Both the position numbers and the translations under genes were made by a program. Shown here one piece after another: positions 10,332 through 22,082 of a stretch of DNA of 64,000 nt. The notes under the pieces are model-generated. The model was not told the origin of the DNA. It searched no databases and worked only from the letters and a program-made list of their open reading frames with translations. The stretch is taken from the NCBI GenBank assembly GCA_013187285.1, contig JABMIG010000300.1, positions 62,001 through 126,000 of the forward strand. The letters run 5' to 3'. Within the stretch, counting starts at the first letter, position 1; each line of letters begins with the position of its first letter. Source of the stretch: Cyclotella cryptica (taxonomy: Eukaryota > Bacillariophyta > Thalassiosirophyceae > Thalassiosirales > Thalassiosiraceae).

Positions 10332-13190
10332 TTGGGCGACACACCGGTGCAGCACCCACCTACCTTTACCTCACCACGGCCCGTCACCTATGCCACTCTC
10401 CCCACGCCTCGACTCAAGTCACCTCGGCGGGACCTCCCGGCGCCTCGCACACCCACCACAGCGCCGCCCTCTACGCCGCTGCCACCAACCCCTCTTCCGC
10501 GGCAACCTACCTTGTCTGCCTCTGCCACCCGTCGACACCTCGACGAATTCAACAAGAAGTACCTCGGCCTCGCCGACTTTGACTCAACTGCCGCCTCCCT
10601 CGGTGAGCAATTCTACTCGAGGCTTACTGCCTCCCGCGACGACATTCTCCGAGAGAGTCCCTGGACCTCTACTCTCCCTTCCCGGACCACACTCCTCCGT
10701 ACCGCCTTTGGCCGCCCGGACTCCAACCACTCGTTTACCCAAGAGGCTTCATTCGAGACCTGCCTCCTCCCTCTCCTCCAATCTGGTTTCGTCGATGTCA
10801 CCACCACAATAGCCCTATTGGCCACTCACCCTTTGGTCCTCCACCTCGCTATCTCCTACAACTCTCTCCGCCAGTACGACTTTCGCTGGATACGGAGTCC
10901 TGACCCTACCTGGGCCACCCAGACATGCATCCCGGCTACCAAGCAGTATGCCATGCTAGCCTGTCTCTTCCATTATCAGCTGGACACATCGTCCCTCTTT
11001 CGTTACCTCGGTAACAATTACACCGGAGCGTACCGCGACGTCCACTCCACTCTCACTACACTACATAAGTTTAACATAAATAAGGAACTTATTTGTAAAT
11101 ACGCTCGCGTAATGCTTACTGGTTGCCCTAACCACTCGTAGCCGAGTCCTCTCGGGCCAACGCCCTTTTACACTGGCGCCTCCGCAACCACCCTTCTATT
11201 GACAAGAAGCTCCCCCAGGTGCAAGCCACCATGAATAAGGAAGACCGAAACAACTTCGTCATTCCTCTACCTCATTGGATAGCACGGTTCACCCCTCACC
11301 TGTTCTTCACCCCTCAACACATCCTGGAGAAACCGGGTAAAAAAGACCGCCAGATCTTCGATGCCTCCCGGCGCTACACGCCATGGTCTACTCCCATCAA
11401 CATGATGACCTCCACCCCTTTGGGGTCGGAAGAACCCTGCCTCTTCGGCACCACCAAAGATGAAATCCTCACACGCATCTACACTCTACGGGCAGACTCC
11501 CCGAACCTCGACATCATCTCTCACGCGAATGATGTCAAGTCCGCTTCGCCAAATCAAGTTGCATCCGGACATCCTGGGCGCATTCTCCTACATCATAGCG
11601 GATCAACTCTTCGTCTCCTGCGGCCAACCCTTCGGCGCTGACTTCTGCCCAGCCAACTGGGAAATAGTCCGCCAAGTCCTCGAACTCCTCGCTACCGCCC
11701 TGTTCGACGACAACACCCTCTGCACTAAGCACCGCAAGTACCTCGACCGCTTGCAATGGGACCGATCTCTGGGGGCGACCCAATGTCCGGCATTCACCCG
11801 GGCGATGCGGGACCCAAACCTCCCGTCTCCACGCACCTCCCTAGGCACCCTTGCCCCCACTCCTCACTCAGTCTACGTCGATGATGGTATTTATGTTGAT
11901 CTCTTCGATAAAAACCGCATCGAGCGAGCTGCAGCGGCCAGTATCGAGGCCATCTTCATCCTCCTCGGCCCTTCCGCCTTGGATCTCAGACAGGACCCCA
12001 TTTCCTTCGATAAACTCGAGGAGATGACCATTGCTCCTATCAACCGCATCCTGGGCCACGTCGTCGACACGCGTCGCCTGACTGTGGATACACCAGCAGA
12101 CTTCCTGGACCCCCTCCGGGAAAAACTATCCTCCTCCTGGGGACCTCATCGGCGCAGCTTCACAGTCCTCGAGGCCAAAACCCTCGCAGGTCAACTGGGA
12201 CATGCCAGCTTTACCGCCCCATGGCTCAAACACATCATGCCTCAGGTGTACCAATCTCTGGCCTCAGCGTTGCGGATCAACCGAGCCAACCTCATCTCTA
12301 CGAGCCAGAGTTTCCGTTTTGCTTTGAAACAGATCAAGCAAGCGCCCTCGCTCCCTCCCCTCCAAGCAAGTCGGCTTGCTACCTTCTATCAGGCAGAGTC
12401 CGCCCGCGCCCTGCACCACTCCACCACACGGCACTTCATCAATCGCACTCTGCGGGCAGAACTCGGTCTCATCCGTGACGCGCTCAACGATATGACGATA
12501 CCCACCTCCTCCCCCATCAGCCACCTCATTGACCGCACGCCCCTCGGCACGGCATTCAGTGACTCTAGCCTGCTGGCAGCCGGGGGTTACTCTAGTGACC
12601 TTAAATTCTGGTGGTTCCTCGAGTGGCCAGCTTCTGTCAGGAGCCGCACCCTAAAGTACTTAAAAAATAACAGTACAGGTAACCTCATAGACATAAATGT
12701 TCTTGAGTACGCTGCAATAATAATAACCTTTTTGGCTAGTTATTACTCCATCACTCTTCGCCCGCCTGACCTCGGTGCCGACCCCCATCCTGTGGTCCTC
12801 ATCCGCACGGACAACTCATCCAGCGAAGCTTGGGCCCAGAAAGGCTCCCGCGTCTCATTTGCTGGGCGCGCCCTCGGCCGCCTACAAGCCGCCCTCCTGA
12901 TGCGGAACCCAGTGGGCCTCCGCACCTCCCACATCTCGACCTCGGAGAACGTCGTCGCGGATACTTTATCCCGTTTCTCCAATATAAACGAACTTCTCAC
13001 CTCGTTCCCTACACTCCTCCAGACCCAAAAGGAGCTCATTGGCTGTCGTCAATTCCACCCGAGTGCAGAGCTCATCTCATGCATTATGGATGCTCTATTG
13101 CAGGGCGTCTGCATCTATCCCATCGCGCTAAACAAGCGGTTACTGATGGAACCCGGAAGAATCACTTCCTCTCCTGGTGCTTTCGCATAG
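10332..13190 (+). pseudogene. Reverse transcriptase and RNase H region (fossil)
   Basis: The palm motif appears as SVYVDDGIYVDLF, preceded by FVSCGQPFGADFCPANWEIV, as in DIRS-order reverse transcriptases. Further on, TAFSDSSLLAAGGYSS, NVLEYAAIIITFLA, VVLIRTDNSSSEAWAQKGSR and STSENVVADTLSR give the RNase H pattern with its spaced acidic residues. The N-terminal third is Pro/Thr/Ser-rich. The region as a whole is not in a single frame and is treated as broken. Confidence 0.8.
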
Positions 13191-14269
13191 GGCTCCCCGA
13201 CCCCTGCTGCCCTTCCTCCACCCTCCAGGCTCGGAACTTCATCCTGGCCTGCTACGTGGTGTCGCTCATCCGGGGTGAAACAATAAAAGGCGACGGTTTC
13301 TTCATCCGCCACTCCACCCTCATGGGGTACGTCGCGCAAGCCACTCGGTGCCACACTGACCGCCGACTCCCCTCACCTCGCCTCGGGGTTCCAATCGACT
13401 ACGTCGCCCTCATGACCGACGCAGTTCGCAAGTACGAACGCGTCCCAAACCGACGCGAAATGATACACGACCCCATGATGACAGACATCATTGGTCGCGC
13501 TCAATCAGCTGCTCCGGACAGCCTCACGGCCGCTCTCTGCGACTGGATCTTCCTTGGCCGGTACACCGGCTGCCGCAAGAGCGAATGGTGCAATGACCAC
13601 CACACCACATACTCCAGGATTGAAGACCCTCTCTGGTCGGGCCCGGACGCGGTCTCTTTTATCGCCGAAGACCTTTCCTTCTATGACAATGATGGCATAC
13701 GACTCCACGACGTATCCACTCTGTCACTCGACCAGGTGAGTTATAGCACCATTCTCCATCGTCGTCAAAAGAACAACGACAACTACCAAACCATCACCTA
13801 TGGTAAGTGCATTTCGAACACCGTCCTGTGTCCGGTGGCAGCCATGCTTCGCATTGCCCAACGCGCCCTACGACTTGACCTCCCGGCCCTACGCCCGGTC
13901 GCCGTCTACGCTCACGGCAAGCCCACATCCCGTAGGCAAATCACCAGCCAAGCCGTGACCAGCTTCCTCCGCTCGGTGGCCCAACAGGTCTACAAACTAC
14001 CTTCTACCAGCCCTCAGCTCAAGCTTTGGAGCCCTCACTCTATCCGCGTCACCGCTGCTAACCTCCTACACCGGGCGCGATTCTCCGACTCCTTCATCAA
14101 GAATCGCCTCCGTTGGAAGAGCGACTCCTTCCTCATGTATCTTCGGAATACATTTTACACTGCAGATCAGCACTCCAAGGCGCTCAGCCTTGACATAACT
14201 CCTCCTACTCTTGCTGATCTGCGGCCATTGGAGCCTCACGAGGATGTTCTTACTGCAATAGCAGCTTAA
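12830..14269 (+). pseudogene. Tyrosine recombinase of the Ngaro-like element (fossil)
   Basis: The frame overlaps the 3' end of the RNase H part, a layout known in DIRS-order elements. Recognisable catalytic patches are FLGRYTGCRKSEW (first Arg), WSPHSIRVTAANLLHRARF (His-x-x-Arg) and LRWKSDSFLMYLRNTFY (final Arg/Trp and Tyr). In this order such enzymes insert the circular cDNA by site-specific recombination, so no target duplication is expected. This frame looks open along its length, unlike the parts before it. Confidence 0.8.
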
Positions 14270-14487
14270 AGTTAAAAGCCCTCTCTTACCCGGATTTACT
14301 ATCATCCCATGCGAAATCTCTTTGCTCCTCTCCTTTTTCTTTTTTTCTTTTCTTTTCTTCTGCTCCTCTCTCATGGGCACTTTCTCCTGGGTTCTACCTA
14401 CCCCGTCGCATTTGTGGCATTGTATCACTCTCGCCATGCTCACACATGACTCTCGCCCACCCTCCCACAGCGGAGCACTCATGGGCA

Positions 14488-14725
14488 CTAGCGACGAGCT
14501 AGGCTAGGGTATAGTAGGTTATGGCTGGGTACCCTTCGTTAGGTCCTAGTACTCATAACCCAGTTTTTTAGGGACATTGTTCCACTACCAGCGCTACCTC
14601 TATCACTAGAGTATTTTACTAGCTGTTAGTTGTCTAGTCCCTATCTACCTACTCACCCCTACCCACACAGGAACGTACCCACTAGCGAGGACCAGGCGCC
14701 GCGTGGTTATTCTGCTCGCAGAATA
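14488..14725 (+). repeat. Split direct repeat B1 of the Ngaro-like element
   Basis: From CTAGCGACGAGCTAGGCTAG to GCTCGCAGAATA. It abuts A2 directly and is repeated as B2 at 15060-15297 with only a few differences. Confidence 0.85.
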
Positions 14726-15033
14726 TCCTTGATAGACTTAGGGACGAGTGGCCTGGCACATGCCTGTGTCACACCCTCTTTCCCAGGTCCGTTGCGGGCA
14801 TCGCCTAAACGACCCAGTTACGAGTTCTTGACCCCACGAAGTACCCACAGAGGTCAGCCCCTTGTCTGGCCCTCCCTCACCACCTGGTGACTGATGTGTC
14901 ACTTCTCACCTCACGAACTCGTAGGTCCCATCATCCCGTGGAATATCACCCACGGGATGCCTCCTCTAATCTCCCACAGTGATCAATCTTTCAATTGATC
15001 CCCTTCCTTCGGTTTCAACCTCCGAAAATTTTC
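14726..15033 (+). repeat. Split direct repeat A2 of the Ngaro-like element
   Basis: The second copy of A1, placed between B1 and B2. A spacer of about 26 bases separates it from B2. Confidence 0.85.
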
Positions 15034-15059
15034 CCACCCACCGTCCCTCTATGCCGCCT

Positions 15060-15297
15060 CTAGCGACGAGCTAGGCTAGGGTATAGTAGGTTATGGCTGG
15101 GTACCCTTCGTTAGGTCCTAGTACTCATAACCCAGTTTTTAGGGACATTGTTCCACTACCAGCGCTACCTCTATCACTAGAGTATTTTACTAGCTGTTAG
15201 TTGTCTAGTCCCTATCTACCTACTCACCCCTACCCACACAGGAGCGTACCCACTAGCGAGGACCAAGGCGCCGCGTGGTTATTCTGCTCGCAGAATA
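15060..15297 (+). repeat. Split direct repeat B2, right end of the Ngaro-like element
   Basis: The second copy of B1. It ends GCTCGCAGAATA, after which AT-rich flanking DNA begins. Confidence 0.85.
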
Positions 15298-15623
15298 GTT
15301 TTATTTTTTTACATTTTACGATACGGCGTATGGTACCTAGTAATATTAATCACCTGATGCAATCGCTCAATTTTCATGCAATTTCCCTCAAGCAGTGCTC
15401 GTGACGCATCACGATCAACTGTGCAAGTCACACTTTTGGTACTATACCATACCAATTTCGGCCATGTGCCATACTAAGTTCGCATTCATTATGATTTCAT
15501 AGAATGAGAAAAATCAAATTTACTTTAGCCACTTTACATTTGTCATAAGGAAATTGCCATCATGGGTTTAAACTGTGGGGCTCAAGAGGGGCTCAAGTAC
15601 TCTACTCTCTCTGTGGCCTCACA

Positions 15624-15881
15624 ATGGGTGATATTGTTGACATATGCCGAGGTCTCGCAAACGAGCGAGACATGTTAACCCCGACTATCGATGTTGATTG
15701 CAGCAATGCATGTTTTATGATTGGCAAGAATGTGCAATCACTGTCTAGGCATCTGGTCAAGTGGGCCAATGCTGGTCTATATGTCGTCCCAGTGTGTGAT
15801 GCTAAAGTCCGACCAATATGCAAACAAGCCACAAACAAACGAAAAGCTGACAGAGACAGAACTTTGACATGCAGAGTCTGA
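15624..15881 (+). CDS. Unrecognised 85-residue ORF, possibly one exon
   Basis: The ORF begins MGDIVDICRGLANERDMLTP and continues with CFMIGKNVQ, HLVKWANAGLYVVPVCDAKV and a basic tail (KQATNKRKADRDRT). Hydrophobic and charged residues alternate as in a folded domain, and amino-acid use looks coding. The VVPVCD strand followed by Lys/Arg-rich helices faintly recalls PIN/FEN-type nuclease N-termini, but I cannot show the acidic residues needed. It may be a host exon or a transposon cargo fragment. Confidence 0.35.
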   Translation: MGDIVDICRGLANERDMLTPTIDVDCSNACFMIGKNVQSLSRHLVKWANAGLYVVPVCDAKVRPICKQATNKRKADRDRTLTCRV

Positions 15882-15926
15882 CGTCTTTGCCATCAAAGCC
15901 TTGGTAGATTTGTCATTGATGTGTTC

Positions 15927-16400
15927 TTACTTCCAGTCTGAATCCGGACCAGTCTTTGGATCGTATATTGTCAGTTTTTTTCGATTGTGTTGAATACTGC
16001 CAGTGGCGGAATACAAGACCTCATGTTCATCAACTTGTAAGTGTTTTGGGACAGCCGTGAGGTCTTCAAGCTCTCGGCATGGGGTTGACGACCTCGATGA
16101 TGCTTTTACTTTCAACGACTCCTCTGACTGAACTGTGGAAGGTTCTGCTTGTTTTTCTGACTTGGGTGTTGTTTGTTCCGCTGCAGTTACCGGTCGATCC
16201 TCCTCCAATTTCACAATTGATTTTTCTCAATTTCTCTCTCTTTCTCTTTGTTTCTGGTATCATTGTGCATCACCTCGGCAGACTGCTCATCAGCTTTGTC
16301 ATCATCACTTTTCTTTCCATCTTTGTCTACTGAAGGCACCTCTCCCTTTTGCTCCTTTAACTCCTTTCTTGTCTTTTCCATTTCCCTGCAAGCCTAATTT
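15927..16400 (-). other. Exon-like acidic/Lys-rich segment, unrecognised
   Basis: On the minus strand, an acceptor-like GCTTGCAG near 16390 is followed by a coding-like frame (KTRKELKEQKGEVPSVDKDG, later TPKSEKQAEPSTVQSEESLK and HEVLYSATGSIQHNRKKLTI). It ends DPKTGPDSDW at a GTAAGA donor near 15935. One TGA lies in the frame near 16215. Composition is typical of a disordered nuclear protein. It may be a decayed internal exon; I found no partner exon. Confidence 0.25.
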
Positions 16401-16931
16401 CATAATATCCCAATGAAACATACTCGAAATTGAGTCTTGTCCAAACTTGAAACCTACAAAGCATTACATAAAAAAATTAGGCGCAAAAATGCATGACAAC
16501 CCACCTGAATAGCTTCTTCCTTTCCCTCCCCTCCTTCTTCCCACTTGTAACTCCCTCAGCAATGCAGTATGCACATTTCTAATCATCGTTGGGCTTTTTC
16601 ACAAGCTATGGACGTGCACACTTGGTATAAAAGACTAGATTACATGTGGCACAACACAAAAGTTCTCTAGGGAGGTTGCATACTTCGCTTAGATCGTTGT
16701 GTTGGTCTTAGATCATTGTGTTGGTAGAAGAAGTCTTCTTCGCTAAGGATGATGGTTCATGAGTTGGCCTTTTTGGTGGACGGGGTTGTTTTGACTACAG
16801 TTTTGGCGGTGGATGCTTGATTGGGTGTCTCGGCCTTGGACACATTCATTGTGTCCGACCAGCCTCCTCATCCTCACTCTCTTCTCCTTCTTCCTCCTCC
16901 AAAGAAAGGGACTGATAGGGAGTTAAAATGA

Positions 16932-17760
16932 ATGTTGGATGAATCTCAAAAAATAATTGAGAAATGGTTTGCAGTTGAGTGTGATGGCAATTCTACTGAC
17001 AGACCCACAAAGAAGGCACGTGTTTCGAGAGCAAAATCAACAGCAGCCCAACTCCGTGAAGTAGAAGAAGAAAGAGACCATTACAAGGCCAAGGCAAAAA
17101 AGTTTCATGCCAACGGGGTTCATGCAACTTTGGTGCTGAATCAGACATTTGAGCACATAACAAATAAACAACATGTGCCAATCAATTCAAAAGTCAAACA
17201 AGCAGCAGGGCTAAGCAACATCCTGTCATGCCAAACACAACTTCACCCAATGGGACAAGTCAATTCATTCTCACAAAACAAGATGAAAACAAAAAGAATC
17301 AGAAGATGAATGTACACAACACTCCATCAGTTGGGTTAGAAGATACGAATGACGAGGTAAAGCGGTGTACCGGCATTTCTGACCTATCAGGTTTATTGTC
17401 GTATATATTTGTTGTGTGTAACGGTGATATATCTCTCATACTGAAGCGAGAATCCTCACTGACATGGTTCGAAGAATGGTTCATGCACTTTGAGTATAAG
17501 TGGGGGGGGACACTGAACAGATACTGGGATGCAAAGAAAAATTATGGTCCGAAACGAGAGATTTTCATGAAGATTGTTGCATTTAAATATCAACTGGAAT
17601 CCAAGGCAAGAAAGAGGTGGCCAGCTTATGCATCTCATGAGGAGGATTTGACGCTACGAAATCCAAAATGGAATGAAAAGTACTAACGAGATCAGAGGAT
17701 TGTGATGTGGCAGAGTGTGACGAAAGATTTCTAAGAGATCAGACTTTGCTGTCAGTGTCC
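16932..17760 (+). pseudogene. Transposase-like ORF remains with coiled coil
   Basis: The first frame (16932-17309) has a basic patch (RPTKKARVSRAKS) and a coiled-coil helix (TAAQLREVEEERDHYKAKAK). The second (17228-17686) carries TWFEEWFMHFEYKWGGTLNR, then KRWPAYASHEEDLTLRNPKW. After a stop the same frame continues with RDQRIVMWQSVTKDF. This W-rich block followed by a VMW strand resembles the start of the DDE domain in a transposase family I associate with oomycetes and diatoms. The catalytic part is absent, and a frame change separates the halves. Confidence 0.35.
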
Positions 17761-18300
17761 GTGGGGGGGGAATGAGAGAGGGGTAAATGTGTGTAAGAGG
17801 GCATGGTTTGTGAGCAGGGGGTTTCTCCCAAACATGTCCCCAACACAACTCAATGATGCTTGGACAATATGGTTGTATCAAGCCAATTTCATGTTCACCC
17901 CAGTTTTGTAAAGTAAGCTAGAACACAAGTCGTAAAACACACTAGCACTCACACTGGATTTGATCTGTTGGATGTGATGTTTCGCACATAATTATTGGGT
18001 GGGTTGCCTGCTTGATGGCCTTTGACGGCAGCACCTCGGTGGGTTGCCCGGTTGACGACAGCACCTAGTTCGTGGTTATAGTGCACAGCTTGTGCACGGT
18101 CAGGTATTGGAGGAGTGTGTGATAAGGTGATTGAATGACGGGGTGCGCGCTGTGCATGGCGATGCGGTCGACAATTAATTGACGTGCGTGAGCTTTATGA
18201 AGGCAAACGTGGGGCGGCTTGTGTTGGGCGGATGCGTTGATGTTGTCCCGCATGATGTGGTGACGTTTTATCACTTTTTTTAACGTCAGGCGAATTTTTT
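17700..18300. other. No gene; short tandem repeat
   Basis: No coding frame stands out. Near 17997-18065 a unit of about 35 bases (GGTGGGTTGCC(T/C)G ... GCAGCACCT) occurs twice in tandem. Confidence 0.4.
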
Positions 18301-18301
18301 G

Positions 18302-18925
18302 TGCTACCATCAAAAATTACATGGGACATACCCCATTCTCTATTCGGTTTTGGCGAAATCGAATAGACCAATAGAGGGTGCTATTCGATGGGTCAAATAG
18401 CGAATACCATAGAGAATAGACCAATAGCTTTTTTTTGTTACCACACCACCATCTCACCACGACAATCGTGACCATCTACCATACAATTCCACCACAAACA
18501 ATTATGACATGCGCACCAACACATCAACACATCGTGCAACAAGCAGACAGCCACGACAGATGTTGGAAATGTTCTCACAATGGAGAATGCAACCAACGCG
18601 ACAATCAACTCTATGACAACAAGAGCGGTGCTCACAATTCACAATAGTGGCACTCACAATTGGGAAATGGTCATGGTCGCGATGTAATAATATTTATTTG
18701 TATGTTAGTTTCACGTGCTAATTTTTACATGCTCACATCCAGACCTTCATTCTACAACTACATTCAATAAAGGTAGACTAAATTTTTATTGCTCTATTGG
18801 GCTATTCACTGTTCGAGCAATTCAACGTTGTCGTGATTTTCGTCAAATAGAGGTTAATTTTTTTATTCGCCAAAACCCTATTCTCTATTCCCTATTCATC
18901 CAACCAAGTCACAGCCTTAGTGAAA
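18302..18925 (-). repeat. Dispersed repeat (GGCTGTGACTTGG family), long copy
   Basis: Reading the minus strand, it begins AAGGCTGTGACTTGG and ends GATGGTAGCAC, matching both ends of the copy at 6672-6842 in opposite orientation. The interior holds several CTATTGGTCTATTC-like motifs and about 450 bases missing from the short copy. No coding capacity is evident. Confidence 0.5.
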
Positions 18926-19513
18926 TTTGTTAGGGACCGTCTTTTGACAGTGTTATAACCGCCCACTGCCACCTACCATTTTTTTCGATTCGTCGCGATT
19001 CGGCCAAGACACAGCAAAGGCTGCAAAACCAAATCAAGCGCAACTCATGACCTAAGCCATTTGGAGATAAAAAATACTAAATACCAATATTGTAGATAAA
19101 GGTGTTATAGATTTGTTGATGATGGTAATTTGTGAGCTTATCATTTCGTGATTACAATGAACAAATGAGGATGGGATGTCAATGCAATCCCAACAAAATA
19201 ATGTGATTCTGTGTAGGTTTCTACACATCTCTGGTATGTTTATACCCTTCTCGTGAGGGTGTTCTGACAGAGTGTTCTCTTGTCGTTTAGATCCAAAGAT
19301 ATGGATCTTTATCATTGTCAGGACCTCTCATCACTTGGGAGGTCAGGATGATCCCTTACTTGGGAGTTTTCAAATTAGTACATATTGGTACTAATAAGGA
19401 TACCAATAAGGGTACTAATTAAGGTAGGTTCTTGGCCTATGTCAACCCGGCACGGCAACCACCTGCAACCACTCACAAGACATAGGCGACTGCCAATAAA
19501 TCACCTCTCTATT

Positions 19514-21045
19514 ATGTCTGATGGCAGTGACACCAGCAATGATGACAACGATGACATTGAATATGGTTTTCATAGAACCAGACGTTCCACATCATACGAA
19601 TATTGTGATTCGAGTTCTCTTACTCCTGCACAGATAATGGAGCAGGAAGTGTACTATGAGAGTGCTGAGATAGCAACAAGTCTTTCTCTCCAGACACTGC
19701 AAATCATCTGTACCTTGCTCCCCATCTTTTATTGATGCAATTCACTTTTGTATTATTGGCTCCAACTCCAAACTCCCGTTGTGCATGTAATATCATCGTT
19801 GAAGTCTATGGTCACATTCATCAAAAATCATATCCAAAAATTAGCCATGTTGCGGCAATGGATAAATAGTTACGGTGAATTGGCATTACTCTATGCTGAA
19901 GATCTTTCAGTCTTCATCCGGCGGTGCAATTGTTTCAGACCTAAACAATTTCGCCAGTTAGATGACATTAGTAGGAGGGATTGCTATAGTTGGTTTGGGC
20001 ACAGCCCCAATGACTTACGACGACTGTTCATTGCATGGAGGATATCTACAAGTTTCCGGATGCAGAGCAATAACTTCTTTAGCGGTGAGGAATGCTTCAT
20101 TATATTCCTCTATCATTTGATGAAAGGGACTCCTTTCACTGAAATGACTCATCATATTTTTGGGGGAGACCCTCGGTACATGTCATCTATGTTTGATTTG
20201 ATGATCAATCAACAAGATATCAGGGACTAGCTTGGATCAATGGCTCCCGAGGCACCTTGATCGGTGTCGAAGATTGATTTATGATGCTCTTGGTGACAGG
20301 GCAATTTTCAAAACAGAATACATCAATGGAGAGGTTGTGAATCAGAATTGGATTCTACACCATTTTGACTTCAGTTCTTTCAGGATCTTTGGTTTCCTTG
20401 ATGACTTCGCTATTCCGACATCATGCCCCGGTAGCGGGCCTGCAACAAGACAACACAAATTTGCTCATGATATTCAGCAAGCATTTTATTTTGGTTACCT
20501 GCGTGCACATGGATTGAAGGCACAAGTAGTCTTCCTGCTGATTGGAATCATTGGATCAGTATTCATTACTGAATTGCGCCAAAATGATAATGGAGTTCAG
20601 AATCTCAGTGGTCTAAACAATTATCTTTTGCAAATTTTTGGGCATATTCATTGGCGGACTATTTCCTTGTCTCTATTGTGACGGAATATTTGCAATTTTG
20701 GCAACAATTTTGCCTCGATTCACGAACCCAACTGTTGATTTACTACTTCTCAATATGTGGTTGGCCTCACTTCGTGAGTGTATCAAGCATGTTTTTGCCG
20801 ACCACAAAAATAGATTCAAATTATTTGGGGTACCACAGTTTCTACATCTATACAAGAATGGAGTAAAGGTGCGAAGACTGTGTCTTATTTCATTCTTCAC
20901 TCTGAATTTCTTGTATTGCTTGGGTGGGATGCAGGCACGTTACTTTGGGCAAATACCTCCAACATTAGAGGAATATTTGCCTTTGGAAGAAGTTTTATTG
21001 CCACCTCCTGCAGTACAGTTGGGTGATGTCTGGGATTATAGTTGA
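19514..21045 (+). pseudogene. PIF/Harbinger-like DDE transposase, dead
   Basis: An acidic start (MSDGSDTSNDDNDDIEY) is followed by RQLDDISRRDCYSWFGHSPN, LYHLMKGTPFTEMTHHIFGG and LDQWLPRHLDRCRRLIYDAL. The catalytic core is FGFLDDFAIPTSCPGSGPAT, HKFAHDIQQAFYFGYLRAHG, FITELRQNDNGVQNLSGLN and, in another frame, SLRECIKHVFADHKNRFKLF. The two Asp blocks are clear. The third acidic position, expected as Glu in an IEHVF-type motif, is Lys (codon 20785-20787). The reading shifts frame near 19735, 20220 and 20640. It encodes no active enzyme; the remaining similarity suggests moderate age. Confidence 0.7.
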
Positions 21046-21147
21046 ATTTTATTTAAAGAATTGGAACAAACGGAAAATATCGATTGAGGGTATCCTGGTA
21101 TAGATCACGATGTTCTTGAGTAATGGGGCGGTCCTCCATAGACAGGT

Positions 21148-21332
<185 letters not shown>

Positions 21333-21429
21333 CCTTGAATTGTTGGGGACACAGCTCGTACAAAATCCATGGCAGAATCACAAAGAATGTTCGCATCGGT
21401 GAGTGATGCTTAACGTAGTGTACAGCATC

Positions 21430-21810
21430 TCAATCTCTACCAATCATGCCGGGGGTAGCAATGAATTGATAGAGATCAGCATGCTCGAAGACTTGCGAAG
21501 AAGTATTCCCATTTGAATCTGGAATGTCGAAAGTGACTGCTTGAACAGGAGGTTCGAAGCTGAACAGACAAATCAAGTGTGAAGGAAAATCTTGGTCATC
21601 TGCTTGAGTATGCGAAATAGCTGATCCTTGAGGTAGAACAGGAGCGGTTCCTTGTGTATGATTGGGAGAAATGATGCGCTGTATATCTGCATTCGCCGTC
21701 TCACGACGGTCCACATTAGTTGTCCCCTGAACATTGTTAACACTTGACGTAAGGTGAGATCCTTCCCTATGGGATAACAAGACTCCGTTGATGGGGGCAG
21801 AATTACTCAT
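21430..21810 (-). CDS. Unrecognised 126-residue ORF beside the Harbinger transposase
   Basis: Starting at the ATG at 21810, the frame encodes a polar protein rich in Ser, Thr, Gln and Asn (MSNSAPINGVLLSHREG ... FEHADLYQFIATPGMIGRD). Another frame on the same strand further left (21370-21053) resumes with coding-like sequence on both sides of the AG microsatellite and ends RDLYQDTLNRYFPFVPIL. The two may be exons of one gene, but no convincing splice pair is visible. It may be the companion ORF of the adjacent transposon, on the opposite strand. Confidence 0.35.
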   Translation of the reverse strand: MSNSAPINGVLLSHREGSHLTSSVNNVQGTTNVDRRETANADIQRIISPNHTQGTAPVLPQGSAISHTQADDQDFPSHLICLFSFEPPVQAVTFDIPDSNGNTSSQVFEHADLYQFIATPGMIGRD

Positions 21811-22082
21811 GTGACTGAGGTTTGAATGGTGATATTTGTAGGGCAGAGAGAGATGAGCTATAGGGTTGTCATCATTGCAAGAATGTTGTAAGTTCTGATC
21901 GTTGCAAGAACGTTGTTATGGGACGTAGGCACCACAATACAGTGTAAACAGTATTGGATGCTTGTCATTGGGCGGGAAAAAAGAGGGTGGGTGGGTTGTG
22001 TTTCAGATACAAAGAAAAGTGGGCAATGACACAATATTTTGAGAATTAGGTCTACGGTAGGGATTCAGTACTCTCTACGACT

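Larger units (their letters stand above)
6847..15297 (+). mobile_element. Ngaro/PAT-like tyrosine-recombinase retroelement (DIRS order), fossil
   Basis: An element of about 8.45 kb, clearly more GC-rich than its surroundings. Its end layout is A1 (6847-7163), coding region, B1 (14488-14725), A2 (14726-15033), B2 (15060-15297). A1 matches A2 and B1 matches B2. This split direct repeat order is the hallmark of Ngaro/PAT-type DIRS elements. Inside, in order on the plus strand, are a gag-like region, reverse transcriptase with RNase H, and a tyrosine recombinase overlapping the end of the RNase H part. No methyltransferase-like domain was noticed, which also favours Ngaro over DIRS1. The paired repeats are almost identical, so the insertion looks recent. 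The layout is complete, but the gag and RT parts are interrupted by a few breaks, so I treat it as broken. Confidence 0.85.
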
